Shown: positions 27,632-36,831 of the stretch, piece by piece
Layout of the letters: every line of letters begins with the position of its first letter
Numbering within the stretch: the stretch's first letter is position 1
Source of the DNA: Chryseobacterium luquanense
GTDB taxonomy: Bacteria; Bacteroidota; Bacteroidia; Flavobacteriales; Weeksellaceae
Assembly (NCBI RefSeq): GCF_026460945.1
Contig: NZ_JAOVZV010000018.1
Coordinates: forward strand, 62,001-126,000
Length of the DNA: 64,000 nucleotides
Direction: 5' to 3'
Made by a program: the position numbers and the translations under genes
Notes under the pieces: generated by a model
Database searches by the model: none
The model's input: only the letters and a program-made list of their open reading frames with translations
Told to the model about the DNA's origin: nothing

Positions 27632-28909
27632 ATGAAGAAGATATTGGCATTTTTAATGATAATTGTTTCACTTACAATCTTTGCTCAAAAAGGAACAGTT
27701 GATACCGCCCAAATCATAATTCCTAATCGATACAATAATGCTGAAGCAAAGTCAAAACCTTACGTGATTATGATTTCCGCAGACGGTTTTAGATATGATT
27801 ATGCTAAAAAATACAATGCCCAAAATCTTTTAAAATATTCAGGTCAGGGAATTCAGGCTAAAGCCATGATTCCGAGTTATCCAAGCATCACTTTTCCAAA
27901 TCACTGGAGTTTGATGACCGGATTATATCCTGCTCATCATGGTTTGGTAGATAATTTTTTTTATGATTACAAATTGAAGAAGAACTACGCCATGAACAAA
28001 AAAGAAATTGTAGAAGATGGAAGCTGGTACGGCGGAACTCCACTTTGGACGTTAGCTGAAAAACAAGGAATGATCAGCGCATCCATACAGTGGGTAGGTT
28101 CTGCTAGTGAAGCTGGTGGAAAAAGGCCAACCTATTATTATCCCTATCACGAAAAATTTACACCTTTAGAAAAAGTGGATAAGGTTGTCAATTGGTTAAA
28201 ACTTCCTGAAGATCAAAGACCACATTTTATTTCAATGTATTTTCCGGAAGTTGATGGAAGCGGGCATCATTTCGGACCGGATACAAAAGAAACCGAAAAA
28301 GCAGTTCATCTGGTTGATAATGCAATCGGTGAATTGGTTCAGAAAGTAAATGATTTAGGTTTAAAAAATGTGAATTTCATCTTCGTTTCAGATCACGGGA
28401 TGATTCAGGTTGACGGTGGAAATCCTTTAGAAATTCCTGCGATGCTTTTTGATAAAAAAAGATTTGATTTTTATAATTCGCAGACTCTTTTGAGAGTTTA
28501 TGTGAAAAATCCTGTGGAAGTAAAAACTGTTTTTAAAGAGCTAAAAGCAAATAAGACGAATGGTTATGAAGTTTATTTAGATAAAAAATTGCCTAAATAT
28601 CTTCATTTTGCCACGAGAGATGATCAATACAATAGGATAGGGCAGATTCTTCTGATTCCGAAAGCTCCAAAAGTATTTTTAGAAAAAGACCAAAAAACCT
28701 CTTTAGGAAAACATGGGTATGATCCAAAATGGGTTCCCGAAATGAAAGCTACATTTTTTGCATGGGGATCTGAGTTTAAAAATAATCTGATCATCGATGA
28801 ATTTTCTAATATCAATGTTTATCCGTTGGTCGCTAAGATTTTAGGTTTAAAATTGGAAAACAAAATCGACGGAAAGCTGAAAATACTAAAAGAAACTTTA
28901 AAAAAATAA
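27632..28909 (+). CDS. Secreted nucleotide pyrophosphatase/phosphodiesterase
   Basis: 425 aa of the alkaline phosphatase superfamily, type I phosphodiesterase group. A signal peptide (1-18) is followed by the metal site MISADGFRYDY, the Thr nucleophile in SITFPNHWSLMTG, the second metal ligands in VDGSGHHFGP and VSDHGM, and a C-terminal His in LGKHGYDP. It probably cleaves nucleotide or sugar-nucleotide phosphodiester bonds in the periplasm. Stands alone with its own promoter. Confidence 0.93.
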   Translation: MKKILAFLMIIVSLTIFAQKGTVDTAQIIIPNRYNNAEAKSKPYVIMISADGFRYDYAKKYNAQNLLKYSGQGIQAKAMIPSYPSITFPNHWSLMTGLYPAHHGLVDNFFYDYKLKKNYAMNKKEIVEDGSWYGGTPLWTLAEKQGMISASIQWVGSASEAGGKRPTYYYPYHEKFTPLEKVDKVVNWLKLPEDQRPHFISMYFPEVDGSGHHFGPDTKETEKAVHLVDNAIGELVQKVNDLGLKNVNFIFVSDHGMIQVDGGNPLEIPAMLFDKKRFDFYNSQTLLRVYVKNPVEVKTVFKELKANKTNGYEVYLDKKLPKYLHFATRDDQYNRIGQILLIPKAPKVFLEKDQKTSLGKHGYDPKWVPEMKATFFAWGSEFKNNLIIDEFSNINVYPLVAKILGLKLENKIDGKLKILKETLKK

Positions 28910-28975
28910 AAGTACCAACGGTACGACCTAACAAAGGATAGAATAAAATCCTATCAACAAAATTGATATTGCAGT

Positions 28976-29014
28976 AACCATTTTCGGCGAGCCAAAGGCT
29001 CGCCGAAAATGGTT
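28976..29014. repeat. Perfect 18-bp intergenic palindrome
   Basis: Arms 28976-28993 and 28997-29014 are exactly complementary around AAA; the inner part is CGGCGAGCC/GGCTCGCCG, far richer in G+C than its surroundings. It lies between convergent genes and has no T run on either side, so it may be a REP-like element as much as a terminator. Confidence 0.8.
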
Positions 29015-29042
29015 CAAGAGAAAAGAAAACAAAAGAAATAAA

Positions 29043-29927
29043 TTAAGAATTAAATTTACTAGCAAATTCTTTTGCAAAATCCTCCAACTTAACCTTTCCA
29101 TTCACAACAGAACCATGCTCAATAAAATCTTTCTGAACTACACCTTTTCTTATTCCTAATCCCATTTCGGTATATAATTCTGCCATATCTTGTGGAAGTC
29201 CTGCTTGGAGCATTCCGTTTAAAGAATCTTCATCTTTAAATTCTACCCACGGAAGTTCTGGTTTTCCAATCGCATTTCCAAAAACTTTAGCAAAATCTGA
29301 AGCAGGACGAATGTCACTTACAATATATTCAACATTTTTGCCTTCCGAATTTTTAACCAATTCTTTTGCCGCAGCTTTCGCAATTTCAGTGGGATGAACT
29401 AATGGAATGATTGCTGTTTCAGGGAAATTAGCTCCGATAATTCCGGCATTTTTAATTAATGGAATATCATTTAAGAAATTCAGATAAAAATATCCAGCTC
29501 TTAAAAAAGTTACAGACTTATTTTCCAATTCATTGTAGAATTTTTCAATGAAGTGTAGACTTTTTATTGGTCCGTTTTCAATAGGAGATTCTACTCCGAT
29601 ACTGCTTAACATTACAACTTTCTTAACACCACTTTGTTTAATTGCTTCGGCATAATTTTTACCTGCATTGATTGTATTTTCTACAATATTAATTCCACCC
29701 ATATTGGGAGGCGTCATTAGAAATGCGGCATCTGCTCCTTCAAATGTTTTAATTAAAAAATCTAAATCTGTGATAGAACCAATTGCTGGTTTTGCGCCCA
29801 AATTTTCAATTTCATTTCTCTTAGAATCATTACTGCTGACAACTGTGATTTTGTGGCCTTCTTTAATTAATTGCTGGGCTAATGGTTTTGCAACGTTCCC
29901 TAAAGAACCTGTAATAATAATTTTCAT
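29043..29927 (-). CDS. NmrA-like NAD(P)-binding protein
   Basis: 294 aa, atypical short-chain dehydrogenase fold. The nucleotide loop is GSLGNVAKPL near the N-terminus, in place of the usual GxTGxxG. There is no clear catalytic YxxxK, as in NmrA and quinone-reductase-type members. It is divergent from an HxlR regulator; such pairs often form a redox- or quinone-responsive switch. Substrate unknown. Confidence 0.85.
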   Translation of the reverse strand: MKIIITGSLGNVAKPLAQQLIKEGHKITVVSSNDSKRNEIENLGAKPAIGSITDLDFLIKTFEGADAAFLMTPPNMGGINIVENTINAGKNYAEAIKQSGVKKVVMLSSIGVESPIENGPIKSLHFIEKFYNELENKSVTFLRAGYFYLNFLNDIPLIKNAGIIGANFPETAIIPLVHPTEIAKAAAKELVKNSEGKNVEYIVSDIRPASDFAKVFGNAIGKPELPWVEFKDEDSLNGMLQAGLPQDMAELYTEMGLGIRKGVVQKDFIEHGSVVNGKVKLEDFAKEFASKFNS

Positions 29928-29945
29928 AAGTAAATATTTTTTTTG

Positions 29946-29996
29946 TTGTTATTTCTGAGAACAAAGGTATATTTGTACTTACTTTTATACAAGTAC
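29946..29996. promoter_or_regulatory. Overlapping divergent promoters with HxlR-type operator
   Basis: Plus strand: TTG (29946-29948), 19 nt, TATATTTG (29968-29975), driving hxlR. Minus strand: TTG (complement of 29990-29992), 20 nt, TACCTTTG (complement of 29962-29969), driving the NmrA-like gene. The two -7 boxes share two bases, so only one polymerase can bind. An inverted repeat GTACTT-N10-AAGTAC (29975-29996) overlaps both promoters and is the likely operator. Confidence 0.7.
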
Positions 29997-30015
29997 TTAC
30001 CCTAAAGTATGTAAC

Positions 30016-30378
30016 ATGACAGCCATTAAAGAAAGCTCTACCATTCAGCAGAATAAAAAATATGCACTCGATCTTTGTCCGGTTACCTACGTGATGGAAA
30101 AAATCGGTGGATTTTGGAAGCCTATTATTTTATATCATCTTTCAAACCGAGATAAAAGATATAGTGAATTAAAGCGTGCAATTCCTGCTGTGACAGAAAA
30201 AATGCTCATCCAGCATTTAAAACAATTAGAAAACGATGGATTAGTAATAAGAACTGCAAAATCTGTCGTTCCACCTCACGTAACATATAACTTAAGCGAA
30301 TCAGGGAAAGGTTTAATTCCCGTTATTCATGCAATGGCAGAATGGGCTTTCAAAGAAATGGAGAGAGATAAATTATAA
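30016..30378 (+). CDS. HxlR-family transcriptional regulator
   Basis: 120 aa winged-helix regulator with the family core CPVTYVMEKIGGFWKPIILYHL, the recognition helix region RYSELKRAIPAVTEKML, and the wing TYNLSESGKGL. A Cys at the usual redox-sensing place (LDLCPV, residue 21) is present. It is divergent from the NmrA-like gene and probably represses both. Confidence 0.93.
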   Translation: MTAIKESSTIQQNKKYALDLCPVTYVMEKIGGFWKPIILYHLSNRDKRYSELKRAIPAVTEKMLIQHLKQLENDGLVIRTAKSVVPPHVTYNLSESGKGLIPVIHAMAEWAFKEMERDKL

Positions 30379-30384
30379 GAATTA

Positions 30385-30438
30385 CAATTCCCCTTCTCTG
30401 GAGGGGTGGATTTTTGCGAAAGCAAAAAGACGGGGTAG
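30385..30438. repeat. Two-hairpin intergenic repeat
   Basis: CCCCTTCTCTGGAGGGG forms one hairpin (CCCCT/AGGGG). It is followed by TTTTTGC-GAAA-GCAAAAA (30409-30426) and the ending GACGGGGTAGTT. The G+C-rich ends and A/T-rich inner hairpin match a type of dispersed repeat I associate with flavobacterial genomes; other copies are not in this window. Confidence 0.55.
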
Positions 30439-30581
30439 TTAAAATACATTCTGAAAATCACTTCAAATTTATAAATGTATTTCTCACTTACATTATCAAT
30501 AGGAGGGGCTTTAGCTCATTATTAATGTATTCCAATTAATTAAGGCTTAAGCCAAAACCTAAAAAGACACTTAAATTCTTC

Positions 30582-30615
30582 ACAAAAAAAGACTCTCCAA
30601 AAAATGAAGAGTCTT
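30582..30615 (-). terminator. Terminator of the alcohol dehydrogenase gene
   Basis: On the minus strand, stem AAGACTCT/AGAGTCTT (complement of 30608-30615 and 30589-30596) followed by seven T. Confidence 0.88.
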
Positions 30616-30638
30616 AATTTATAAATTAGAATTGAAAA

Positions 30639-31691
30639 TTACAGAGACTGCATATCAATCACAAAACGATATCTCACATCGCTTTTCAGCATTCTTTCGT
30701 AAGCCTCGTTGATTTCCTGCATTTTGATGATTTCAATTTCGGAAACGATGTTGTGTTCTCCACAGAAATCAAGCATTTCCTGAGTTTCGGCAATACCACC
30801 GATCACAGATCCTGCCACAGATTTTCTTCCCATAATCATCGGAACAGTATTGATAATATTTTCCAGATCACCTAAATATCCCACCAAAACATGAGTTCCA
30901 TTGATATTTAAAGTCGAGATGTAAGGATTTACATCATGATCGTAAGGAACGGTGTCGATAATTAAATCAAATTTTCCTTTTACAGAATCCATTTGAGAAT
31001 TATCTGTAGAAATTACAACGTGATCGGCTCCTAATTTTTTTGCGTCTTCAGTTTTTCCAGGAGTTCTTGAGAATAAAGTAACTTCAGCACCCAAACCTTT
31101 AGCAAGTTTAATCGCCATGTGTCCCAAACCACCTAAACCAACAACAGCAACTTTAGAATTTGGTCCAACGTTCCAGTGTCTTAACGGCGACCAGGTTGTA
31201 ATTCCGGCACAAAGAAGGGGTGCAACGGCTGCCAAATCTAAGTTTTCTGGAATTCTCAACACGTGATTAGCATCTACAACAACTTTCTGAGAATATCCAC
31301 CGAAAGTGTGCCCTCCCAAATGCTCATCTTTACCGTTATAAGTTCCTACAAATCCTGTCTGGCAGTATTGTTCAAGATCTTGTTTGCAGCTTTCACACGT
31401 TCCGCAAGAATCTACAATACAACCAACTCCTGCTAAATCTCCAACTTTGAATTTAGAAACTTCGCTTCCTACTTTGGTGATTCTCCCAACAATTTCGTGT
31501 CCGGGTACAGCAGGATATTTTGTTCCGCCCCAATCGTTTCTTGCCGTGTGAAGATCTGAGTGACAAACACCACAAAATAGAATTTCTATTTCTACGTCTT
31601 TTGGTGTTGCTTCTCTTCTTTCGATATTCATTTCTTTTAAGTCGGCTTCCTTAGATTCCGTACCGTAAGCTTTTACTGAGTATGTGTTCAT
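30639..31691 (-). CDS. Zinc-dependent alcohol dehydrogenase, CAD-like
   Basis: 350 aa of the medium-chain family, cinnamyl alcohol dehydrogenase/YahK group. Catalytic zinc ligands in CGVCHSD and GHEIVG, the four-Cys structural zinc lobe (CESCKQDLEQYC with the preceding Cys), and the NADP loop GLGGLGHMA. Likely an NADP-linked reductase of aldehydes. Stands alone with its own terminator. Confidence 0.93.
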   Translation of the reverse strand: MNTYSVKAYGTESKEADLKEMNIERREATPKDVEIEILFCGVCHSDLHTARNDWGGTKYPAVPGHEIVGRITKVGSEVSKFKVGDLAGVGCIVDSCGTCESCKQDLEQYCQTGFVGTYNGKDEHLGGHTFGGYSQKVVVDANHVLRIPENLDLAAVAPLLCAGITTWSPLRHWNVGPNSKVAVVGLGGLGHMAIKLAKGLGAEVTLFSRTPGKTEDAKKLGADHVVISTDNSQMDSVKGKFDLIIDTVPYDHDVNPYISTLNINGTHVLVGYLGDLENIINTVPMIMGRKSVAGSVIGGIAETQEMLDFCGEHNIVSEIEIIKMQEINEAYERMLKSDVRYRFVIDMQSL

Positions 31692-32045
31692 TTTTTAATT
31701 TTAAATTATTCTTCTTTATGCAAAAATCGGGACTTTTTCAGAAATATGACTTATATAAATTACAGAATAGTTTACCAATTTTACAGATTTTTTTGTAATC
31801 ATTTCGTTTTCAAATTAAATTATTGATTTTTATGTTTTTTTAAAAAATTAAGGTCTTCCGATTAATTAAAAATATAGAAATATTGAACTTCTAAATTATA
31901 GCTGAACCTGCTGCAATTAAGTTTGAGTTAGTTTAAGACCTTTACTATTTAAATTCGAAACAATGCAATATTCAAGAATTGAATAATGAGATCATAATCA
32001 ATGCTATTTAGAATAATTCAAAATATGATAAATATCAGCGTTTTT
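31692..32045. other. Divergent region before the paa operon
   Basis: AT-rich, no gene and no convincing minus-strand promoter for the alcohol dehydrogenase gene. The paa promoter lies at its right end. Confidence 0.5.
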
Positions 32046-32076
32046 TTTGTTAAATGAAATTTTCTTTTTAATTTTA
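32046..32076 (+). promoter_or_regulatory. Promoter of the paa operon
   Basis: TTTG (32046-32049), a 19-nt gap and TAATTTTA (32069-32076), one base off the TAnnTTTG pattern. Transcription should start near 32080, inside the operator. Confidence 0.6.
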
Positions 32077-32077
32077 C

Positions 32078-32091
32078 CTAACAAATGTTAG
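32078..32091 (+). promoter_or_regulatory. PaaR-like operator before paaK
   Basis: CTAACAAATGTTAG, a 5-bp inverted repeat with 4-nt gap over the predicted transcription start. It fits CNAACANNTGTTNG, close to the site I recall for the TetR-type PaaR of Thermus thermophilus. The same pattern occurs at 49450-49463 before an enoyl-CoA hydratase gene. No TetR gene is in the window. Confidence 0.65.
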
Positions 32092-32097
32092 TTAGTT

Positions 32098-33423
32098 ATG
32101 GGTGCGGATTTTTCAGTTGAATACTTACAGCTCGACCAATTGAGACAGCTCCAGTCGGAAAGACTGGTGAATTTGGTGGGTTACCTTGAGCAGAAATCAG
32201 ATTTTTATAAAGGAAAGTTTGATGAATTAGGAATATCAACTGGGGAAATAAGGACAATTGAAGATATTTCAAAACTTCCTATAACCTATAAACAGGATTT
32301 AAGAGACAATTATCCGTTCGGATTGTTTACCGTTCCAAAAAATGAACTGCAAAGAATTCACTGTTCAAGCGGAACAACAGGAAAACCGACAGTCGTTGGC
32401 TATACTGAAGAAGACGTTGATCTTTTCAGTGAAGTGGTGGCGAGATCATTAAATGCCGCCGGAGCCAAACCGGGAATGCAGTTACATAACGCTTATGGCT
32501 ACGGAATTTTCACAGGTGGACTCGGACTTCATTATGGTGCAGAAAAATTAGGAATGAGCGTTCTTCCGATTTCGGGAGGAATGACTTCAAGACAGGTTGA
32601 TCTCATTATCGATTTTCAGCCGGAGGTTCTTTGCTGTTCGCCTTCTTACGCATTAACCATCGCTGATGAGTTTGCAAAAAGAGGAATCTCAGCAGATGAA
32701 ATCAGTTTAAAATATGCCGTTTTAGGTTCAGAACCGTGGACGGAAATCATCAGACATCACATCGAAGAAAGGCTGGGCGTACATGCAACCAATATTTATG
32801 GTTTAAGTGAAATTATTGGTCCAGGAGTTTCGATGGAAGATTTTGAGGAGAAAGGAGGCTCTTACATTTGGGAAGATCATTTTTATCCTGAAATTTTAGA
32901 TCCGGTTACCAGAGAACCGCTTCCTTACGGCGAAGAAGGTGTGTTGGTGATCACTACTTTAACTAAAAAAGCGATGCCGCTTCTCCGTTACTGGACGAAT
33001 GATATTACAAGTCTGTACTATGACGAAAATGCCAAAAGAACCATGGTTAAAATGAAACCGATTCTGGGCAGAGCCGATGATATGCTGATTGTACGAGGCG
33101 TAAATGTTTACCCAAGTCAGATTGAAGAAGCTTTTTCTCATGTAAAAGGTGTGGTTCCGAATTATTATCTGACTCCGATTGAGAAAGAACAAATGTGTGT
33201 GGCACTCGATATTGACGTTGAAATTGATGATGAATTGGTGACCTCAGAAAATTTAAATATAAATTCAGATGAATATCTTATTTTCGCAGGAAATTTTGGA
33301 AAAAGCATCGAAAACGAAATAAAAAGGAGGGTAGGAATTACCACGAAAGTGAAAATTCACGCTCAGGATAGCTTACCGAAATGCGAAGGTGGAAAAATTA
33401 ACAGAATACTAAAGACAAAATGA
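32098..33423 (+). CDS. paaK: Phenylacetate-CoA ligase
   Basis: Activates phenylacetate to phenylacetyl-CoA with ATP. 441 aa, normal length. The AMP-binding loop CSSGTTGKPTVVGYT, the adenine motif NIYGLSEIIGPG, and the C-terminal hinge GRADDMLIVRGVNVYPSQIEE are all present. The start ATG lies only 18 nt after the predicted transcription start. It overlaps paaE by 4 nt (ATGA). Confidence 0.97.
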   Translation: MGADFSVEYLQLDQLRQLQSERLVNLVGYLEQKSDFYKGKFDELGISTGEIRTIEDISKLPITYKQDLRDNYPFGLFTVPKNELQRIHCSSGTTGKPTVVGYTEEDVDLFSEVVARSLNAAGAKPGMQLHNAYGYGIFTGGLGLHYGAEKLGMSVLPISGGMTSRQVDLIIDFQPEVLCCSPSYALTIADEFAKRGISADEISLKYAVLGSEPWTEIIRHHIEERLGVHATNIYGLSEIIGPGVSMEDFEEKGGSYIWEDHFYPEILDPVTREPLPYGEEGVLVITTLTKKAMPLLRYWTNDITSLYYDENAKRTMVKMKPILGRADDMLIVRGVNVYPSQIEEAFSHVKGVVPNYYLTPIEKEQMCVALDIDVEIDDELVTSENLNINSDEYLIFAGNFGKSIENEIKRRVGITTKVKIHAQDSLPKCEGGKINRILKTK

Positions 33424-34505
33424 ATTCATTTTATAAATTAAAAACTGTAAAAGTTCAGAAAGATACCAATGACGCAGTGAATGTAGCATTGGAAATTCCT
33501 GAGGAGCTGAAGGATAAGTTCAGGTTCAAACAGGGGCAGTATCTGAATTTTAAATTAATGGTTAACGGCAATGAAGAGCGCCGTTCTTATTCTATCTGCA
33601 ATGCGCCGAGCGAAAAAAGCAACACACTTGAAGTTTTAGTAAAGCTTTTGGAAGGCGGAAGAGTTTCCGGATATTTCAATGAGCATCTTCACATGGATGA
33701 GGTTTTGGAAGTGATGCCTCCGATGGGCGGTTTTAATACTTCTTATCATCCGACCAACACAAAAATCTACGTTGGATTGGCTGCAGGAAGCGGAATCAGT
33801 CCGATTCTTTCTAATTTGAAGGAAAGTCTTTACCAGGAACCGAATTCCAACGCGTATCTTTTCTACAGCAACAGAAGCATGAATCATGTGATGAAAAAAG
33901 CTGAGATTGATAAGTTGGTAGAGCAGTTCAACGGTAGACTGAAAGTGGTTTATCTGGTAAGCCGTGAAAAACACGCCGACCCGATTTTTGAGGGAAGAAT
34001 TTCTCCTGAAAAACTGGATCATTTATTTGAAAGATATACCGATATCGACGTGAAGGAAGCTACTTATTTTATTTGTGGGCCTTCGGAGATGATTAAAGGG
34101 ATTTCTGATTATTTAAAGAAAGATAAAAAAGTTCCGGCAATTCAGGTTTTGTTTGAATATTTCTCGGCTCCGGACGAAGAAGATTCTGCGGAAATGAGCG
34201 ATGAATTCAAGGCCATTGCCAATATTGAAAGTATGGTAACGGTGATTATCGATGATGATGAATATTCGTTCCATTTGAATTCAAAAAAAGAGAGTATCTT
34301 AGATAAAGCATTGAAAGACAATCTTCCAGTGCCTTTTGCCTGCAAAGGAGGAGTTTGCTGTACGTGTAAAGCGGAAGTTCTCGAAGGAGAAGTTTTCATG
34401 GAGAAAAATTTCGCATTGACCGAAGACGAAGTAGCCAGAGGTTTTGTTCTGACTTGCCAGTGTCACCCGACAACGAATGTGGTGATGCTAAATTATGATG
34501 TTTAA
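33420..34505 (+). CDS. paaE: Phenylacetyl-CoA epoxidase, reductase subunit
   Basis: Passes electrons from NAD(P)H to the PaaA di-iron site. 361 aa: FAD domain with RRSYSICNAP (about 50-60), NAD(P) domain with GLAAGSGISPILSNL, and a C-terminal plant-type [2Fe-2S] ferredoxin domain with Cys in FACKGGVCCTCKAEV and LTCQCHP. Its early position, second after paaK, differs from the paaABCDE order in E. coli. Confidence 0.97.
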   Translation: MNSFYKLKTVKVQKDTNDAVNVALEIPEELKDKFRFKQGQYLNFKLMVNGNEERRSYSICNAPSEKSNTLEVLVKLLEGGRVSGYFNEHLHMDEVLEVMPPMGGFNTSYHPTNTKIYVGLAAGSGISPILSNLKESLYQEPNSNAYLFYSNRSMNHVMKKAEIDKLVEQFNGRLKVVYLVSREKHADPIFEGRISPEKLDHLFERYTDIDVKEATYFICGPSEMIKGISDYLKKDKKVPAIQVLFEYFSAPDEEDSAEMSDEFKAIANIESMVTVIIDDDEYSFHLNSKKESILDKALKDNLPVPFACKGGVCCTCKAEVLEGEVFMEKNFALTEDEVARGFVLTCQCHPTTNVVMLNYDV

Positions 34506-34583
34506 TTTTTTGTAAAATGTAACATTGTATAATGTAAAAAGTACATTGTACAGCCGACATTTTACTTTAATACAAAAATTGAT
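34506..34583 (+). repeat. paaE-paaA word-repeat hairpin spacer
   Basis: The left arm TTTTTGTAAAATGTAACATT pairs imperfectly with the right arm that ends in ACTTTAATACAAAAA; both are built from the words TGTAA, CATTGTA and their complements. Confidence 0.6.
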
Positions 34584-35519
34584 ATGGACTTAGAAAAATT
34601 CGTACAATACGTACACGACGAAAATAAAGTAGAACCAAAAGATGTAATGCCCGATGATTACAGAAAATTATTGGTTCGTCAGATTTCACAGCATGCGCAT
34701 TCTGAGATTGTCGGGATGTTGCCGGAAGCCAACTGGGTTTCCAGAGCACCTTCTTTGAGAAGAAAAATGGCTCTTTTAGCTAAAGTTCAGGATGAAGCAG
34801 GTCACGGTTTATATCTTTATTCTGCAACTGAAACTTTAGGAAACGGAACCATCAGAGCTGACAGAGATGCGACTTACGAAGATATGTTGGAAGGAAAAGC
34901 GAAATACTCAAGTATTTTTAATTATCCAACATTAAGCTGGGCAGATATCGGAGCGATCGGTTGGTTGGTTGACGGTGCAGCAATCATGAATCAGGTAATG
35001 TTGATGGGAAATTCTTATGGTCCTTATTCAAGAGCCATGGTGAAAATCTGTAAAGAAGAATCTTTCCACCAAAGACAGGGTTACGAGATTTTAATGGCAC
35101 TTTGCCGTGGAACAAAACAGCAGAAAGAAATGGCTCAGGCTTCACTAAACCGTTTCTGGTGGCCGGCTCTAATGATGTTTGGCCCGAATGACGACAGTTC
35201 GCCCAACTCTAAAATCTCTATGAACTACAGAGTCAAAAGAGAGAGCAACGACAGTCTTCGTCAGAGATTTATCGACGTTACTGTTTCTCAGGCTGAATTT
35301 TTAGGCTTAACTGTTCCGGATAAAGATTTAAAATGGAACGAGGAAAGACAACATTATGATTTCGGAGAACTTCCATGGGATGAATTCATGGAAATCTTAA
35401 AAGGAAACGGCCCTGCAAACAAAAAAAGACTGCAGACCAAAGTAAAAGCGCAGCAGGAAAACCTTTGGGTAAAAGAAGCGGCGAAAGCTTTTGCGGAGAA
35501 ACAACAAAAAGTAATATAA
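34584..35519 (+). CDS. paaA: Phenylacetyl-CoA epoxidase, catalytic subunit
   Basis: Di-iron subunit that epoxidises the ring of phenylacetyl-CoA. 311 aa, ferritin-like. The metal-binding ExxH motifs are seen in QDEAGHGL and [10 protein letters not shown]. Length and neighbours (paaB, paaC, paaE) fit. Confidence 0.97.
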   Translation: MDLEKFVQYVHDENKVEPKDVMPDDYRKLLVRQISQHAHSEIVGMLPEANWVSRAPSLRRKMALLAKVQDEAGHGLYLYSATETLGNGTIRADRDATYEDMLEGKAKYSSIFNYPTLSWADIGAIGWLVDGAAIMNQVMLMGNSYGPYSRAMVKICKEESFHQRQGYEILMALCRGTKQQKEMAQASLNRFWWPALMMFGPNDDSSPNSKISMNYRVKRESNDSLRQRFIDVTVSQAEFLGLTVPDKDLKWNEERQHYDFGELPWDEFMEILKGNGPANKKRLQTKVKAQQENLWVKEAAKAFAEKQQKVI

Positions 35520-35642
35520 TTTGAAAATGTGCTAATTTGAAAATTTGAAAATGACCTAAACGAGTTTATTATTCTCAAATTTTCATTTACGACACTTAAT
35601 CAATTTTCAAATTAACTAATTTTCAAATTTTCAAATTTTATT
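35520..35642 (+). repeat. paaA-paaB word-repeat hairpin spacer
   Basis: Left arm of TTTGAAAA words (35520-35555), a central part, and a right arm of TTTTCAAA words (35600-35640). The arms can pair over about 35 nt with few mismatches. A 28-nt piece (35518-35545) is identical to 39689-39716 before another gene of the operon. Confidence 0.65.
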
Positions 35643-35924
35643 ATGGCAAATTTAGATATGTGGGAAGTGTTTATTCAGACTAAACCAGGATTATCTCACA
35701 AACACGTTGGAATTGTACAGGCGCCAACAGCAGAAATGGCTTTGCAGAACGCAAGAGACGTTTATACAAGAAGAAAAGAAGGAACTTCTGTTTGGGTAGT
35801 TCCAAGTAAATATATCGTGACCTCAGAAGGAATCGACAAAGAAGCTTTCTTTGATCCGGCTGATGATAAATTGTACCGTCACCCGACGTTCTACGATATT
35901 CCTAACGATGTAAAAAATATGTAA
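35643..35924 (+). CDS. paaB: Phenylacetyl-CoA epoxidase, subunit PaaB
   Basis: A 93-aa structural subunit of the epoxidase complex. Typical start WEVFIQTKPGLSHKHVG and RRKEGTSVWVVPS. The stop overlaps the paaC ATG by 1 nt (TAATG). Confidence 0.96.
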   Translation: MANLDMWEVFIQTKPGLSHKHVGIVQAPTAEMALQNARDVYTRRKEGTSVWVVPSKYIVTSEGIDKEAFFDPADDKLYRHPTFYDIPNDVKNM

Positions 35925-36673
35925 TGAGCGCACTATTCAATTATTTATTAAAGTTTGCAGACGACAGTTTCATCATGGGACAAAGATTGTCTGCATGGTG
36001 CGGTGAAGGTCCTTATTTAGAGGAAGATATTGCATTAACAAACATTGCTTTGGACGAACTTGGTCAGGCAAACAACTTTTATGTTTACGCTTCAAGAGTG
36101 GCTGATAATGGTAAAAGTGAAGACGATTTGGCATTTTTAAGATATGAACATGAATATGTAAACGCACATTGGACAGAACTTCCCAACGAAGATTATGCTC
36201 AGACCATTTTGAAAGTGTATGTTTTCGCAGTGTATCAAAAGTTGATGTATGAAGCTTTGTCGAATTCAACGAACGAAGAACTTTCGGCTATCGCTCAGAA
36301 ATCTCTGAAAGAAGTTAGATATCATTACACGCACGCTGCGTCATGGATGAAAATTTTCGGACATGGAACTGAAGAAAGCAAAATGCGTCTGGAAAGATCC
36401 ATCGAAAATATCTGGGAATACACCAAAGGTTTATTTGCAAAAACAGAAGGCGAAGATGATTTAATTGCTTTAAACATCGCTCCGAATGTTGATGCTTTGT
36501 ATGAAGATTTTGTATCAATTACCACCAAAGATTTTGCAGATTTCGGTTTAGAATATCCTGCCAATCCGTTTATGCAGCCAAAATCAAGAACAGGTTATCA
36601 CACGGAATACTTTGGATTTATCCTTTGTGAATTGCAGTATATGCAGAGAGCATATCCGGGATGTACATGGTAG
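35924..36673 (+). CDS. paaC: Phenylacetyl-CoA epoxidase, structural subunit PaaC
   Basis: 249 aa, ferritin-like partner that forms the stable core with PaaA but lacks a working metal site. Typical motifs: LKFADDSFIMGQRLSAWCGE and ALDELGQANNFYVYA. Translationally coupled to paaB. Confidence 0.96.
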   Translation: MSALFNYLLKFADDSFIMGQRLSAWCGEGPYLEEDIALTNIALDELGQANNFYVYASRVADNGKSEDDLAFLRYEHEYVNAHWTELPNEDYAQTILKVYVFAVYQKLMYEALSNSTNEELSAIAQKSLKEVRYHYTHAASWMKIFGHGTEESKMRLERSIENIWEYTKGLFAKTEGEDDLIALNIAPNVDALYEDFVSITTKDFADFGLEYPANPFMQPKSRTGYHTEYFGFILCELQYMQRAYPGCTW

Positions 36674-36831
36674 ATTTTTTGATGTAACAATTTAGCAGTT
36701 CATCAATTTAACAATTTGAACTGCGATTGAAATTATACTTTGTTGACTTGGCTAAGTGAAACGCCTTTGCGAACTTAAAACAGTTAGTAGTCAAAAAAAT
36801 CTTTGCGCACTTTGCGTTTAAATTTTTATAA
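36674..36831 (+). repeat. Spacer before the small membrane protein, two word families
   Basis: Its first half has ACAATTTAGC and ACAATTTGAAC words. The second half has CTTTGCG words (CGCCTTTGCGAACTTAAAA and CTTTGCGCACTTTGCG), a word style I associate with flavobacterial intergenic DNA. Confidence 0.5.
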
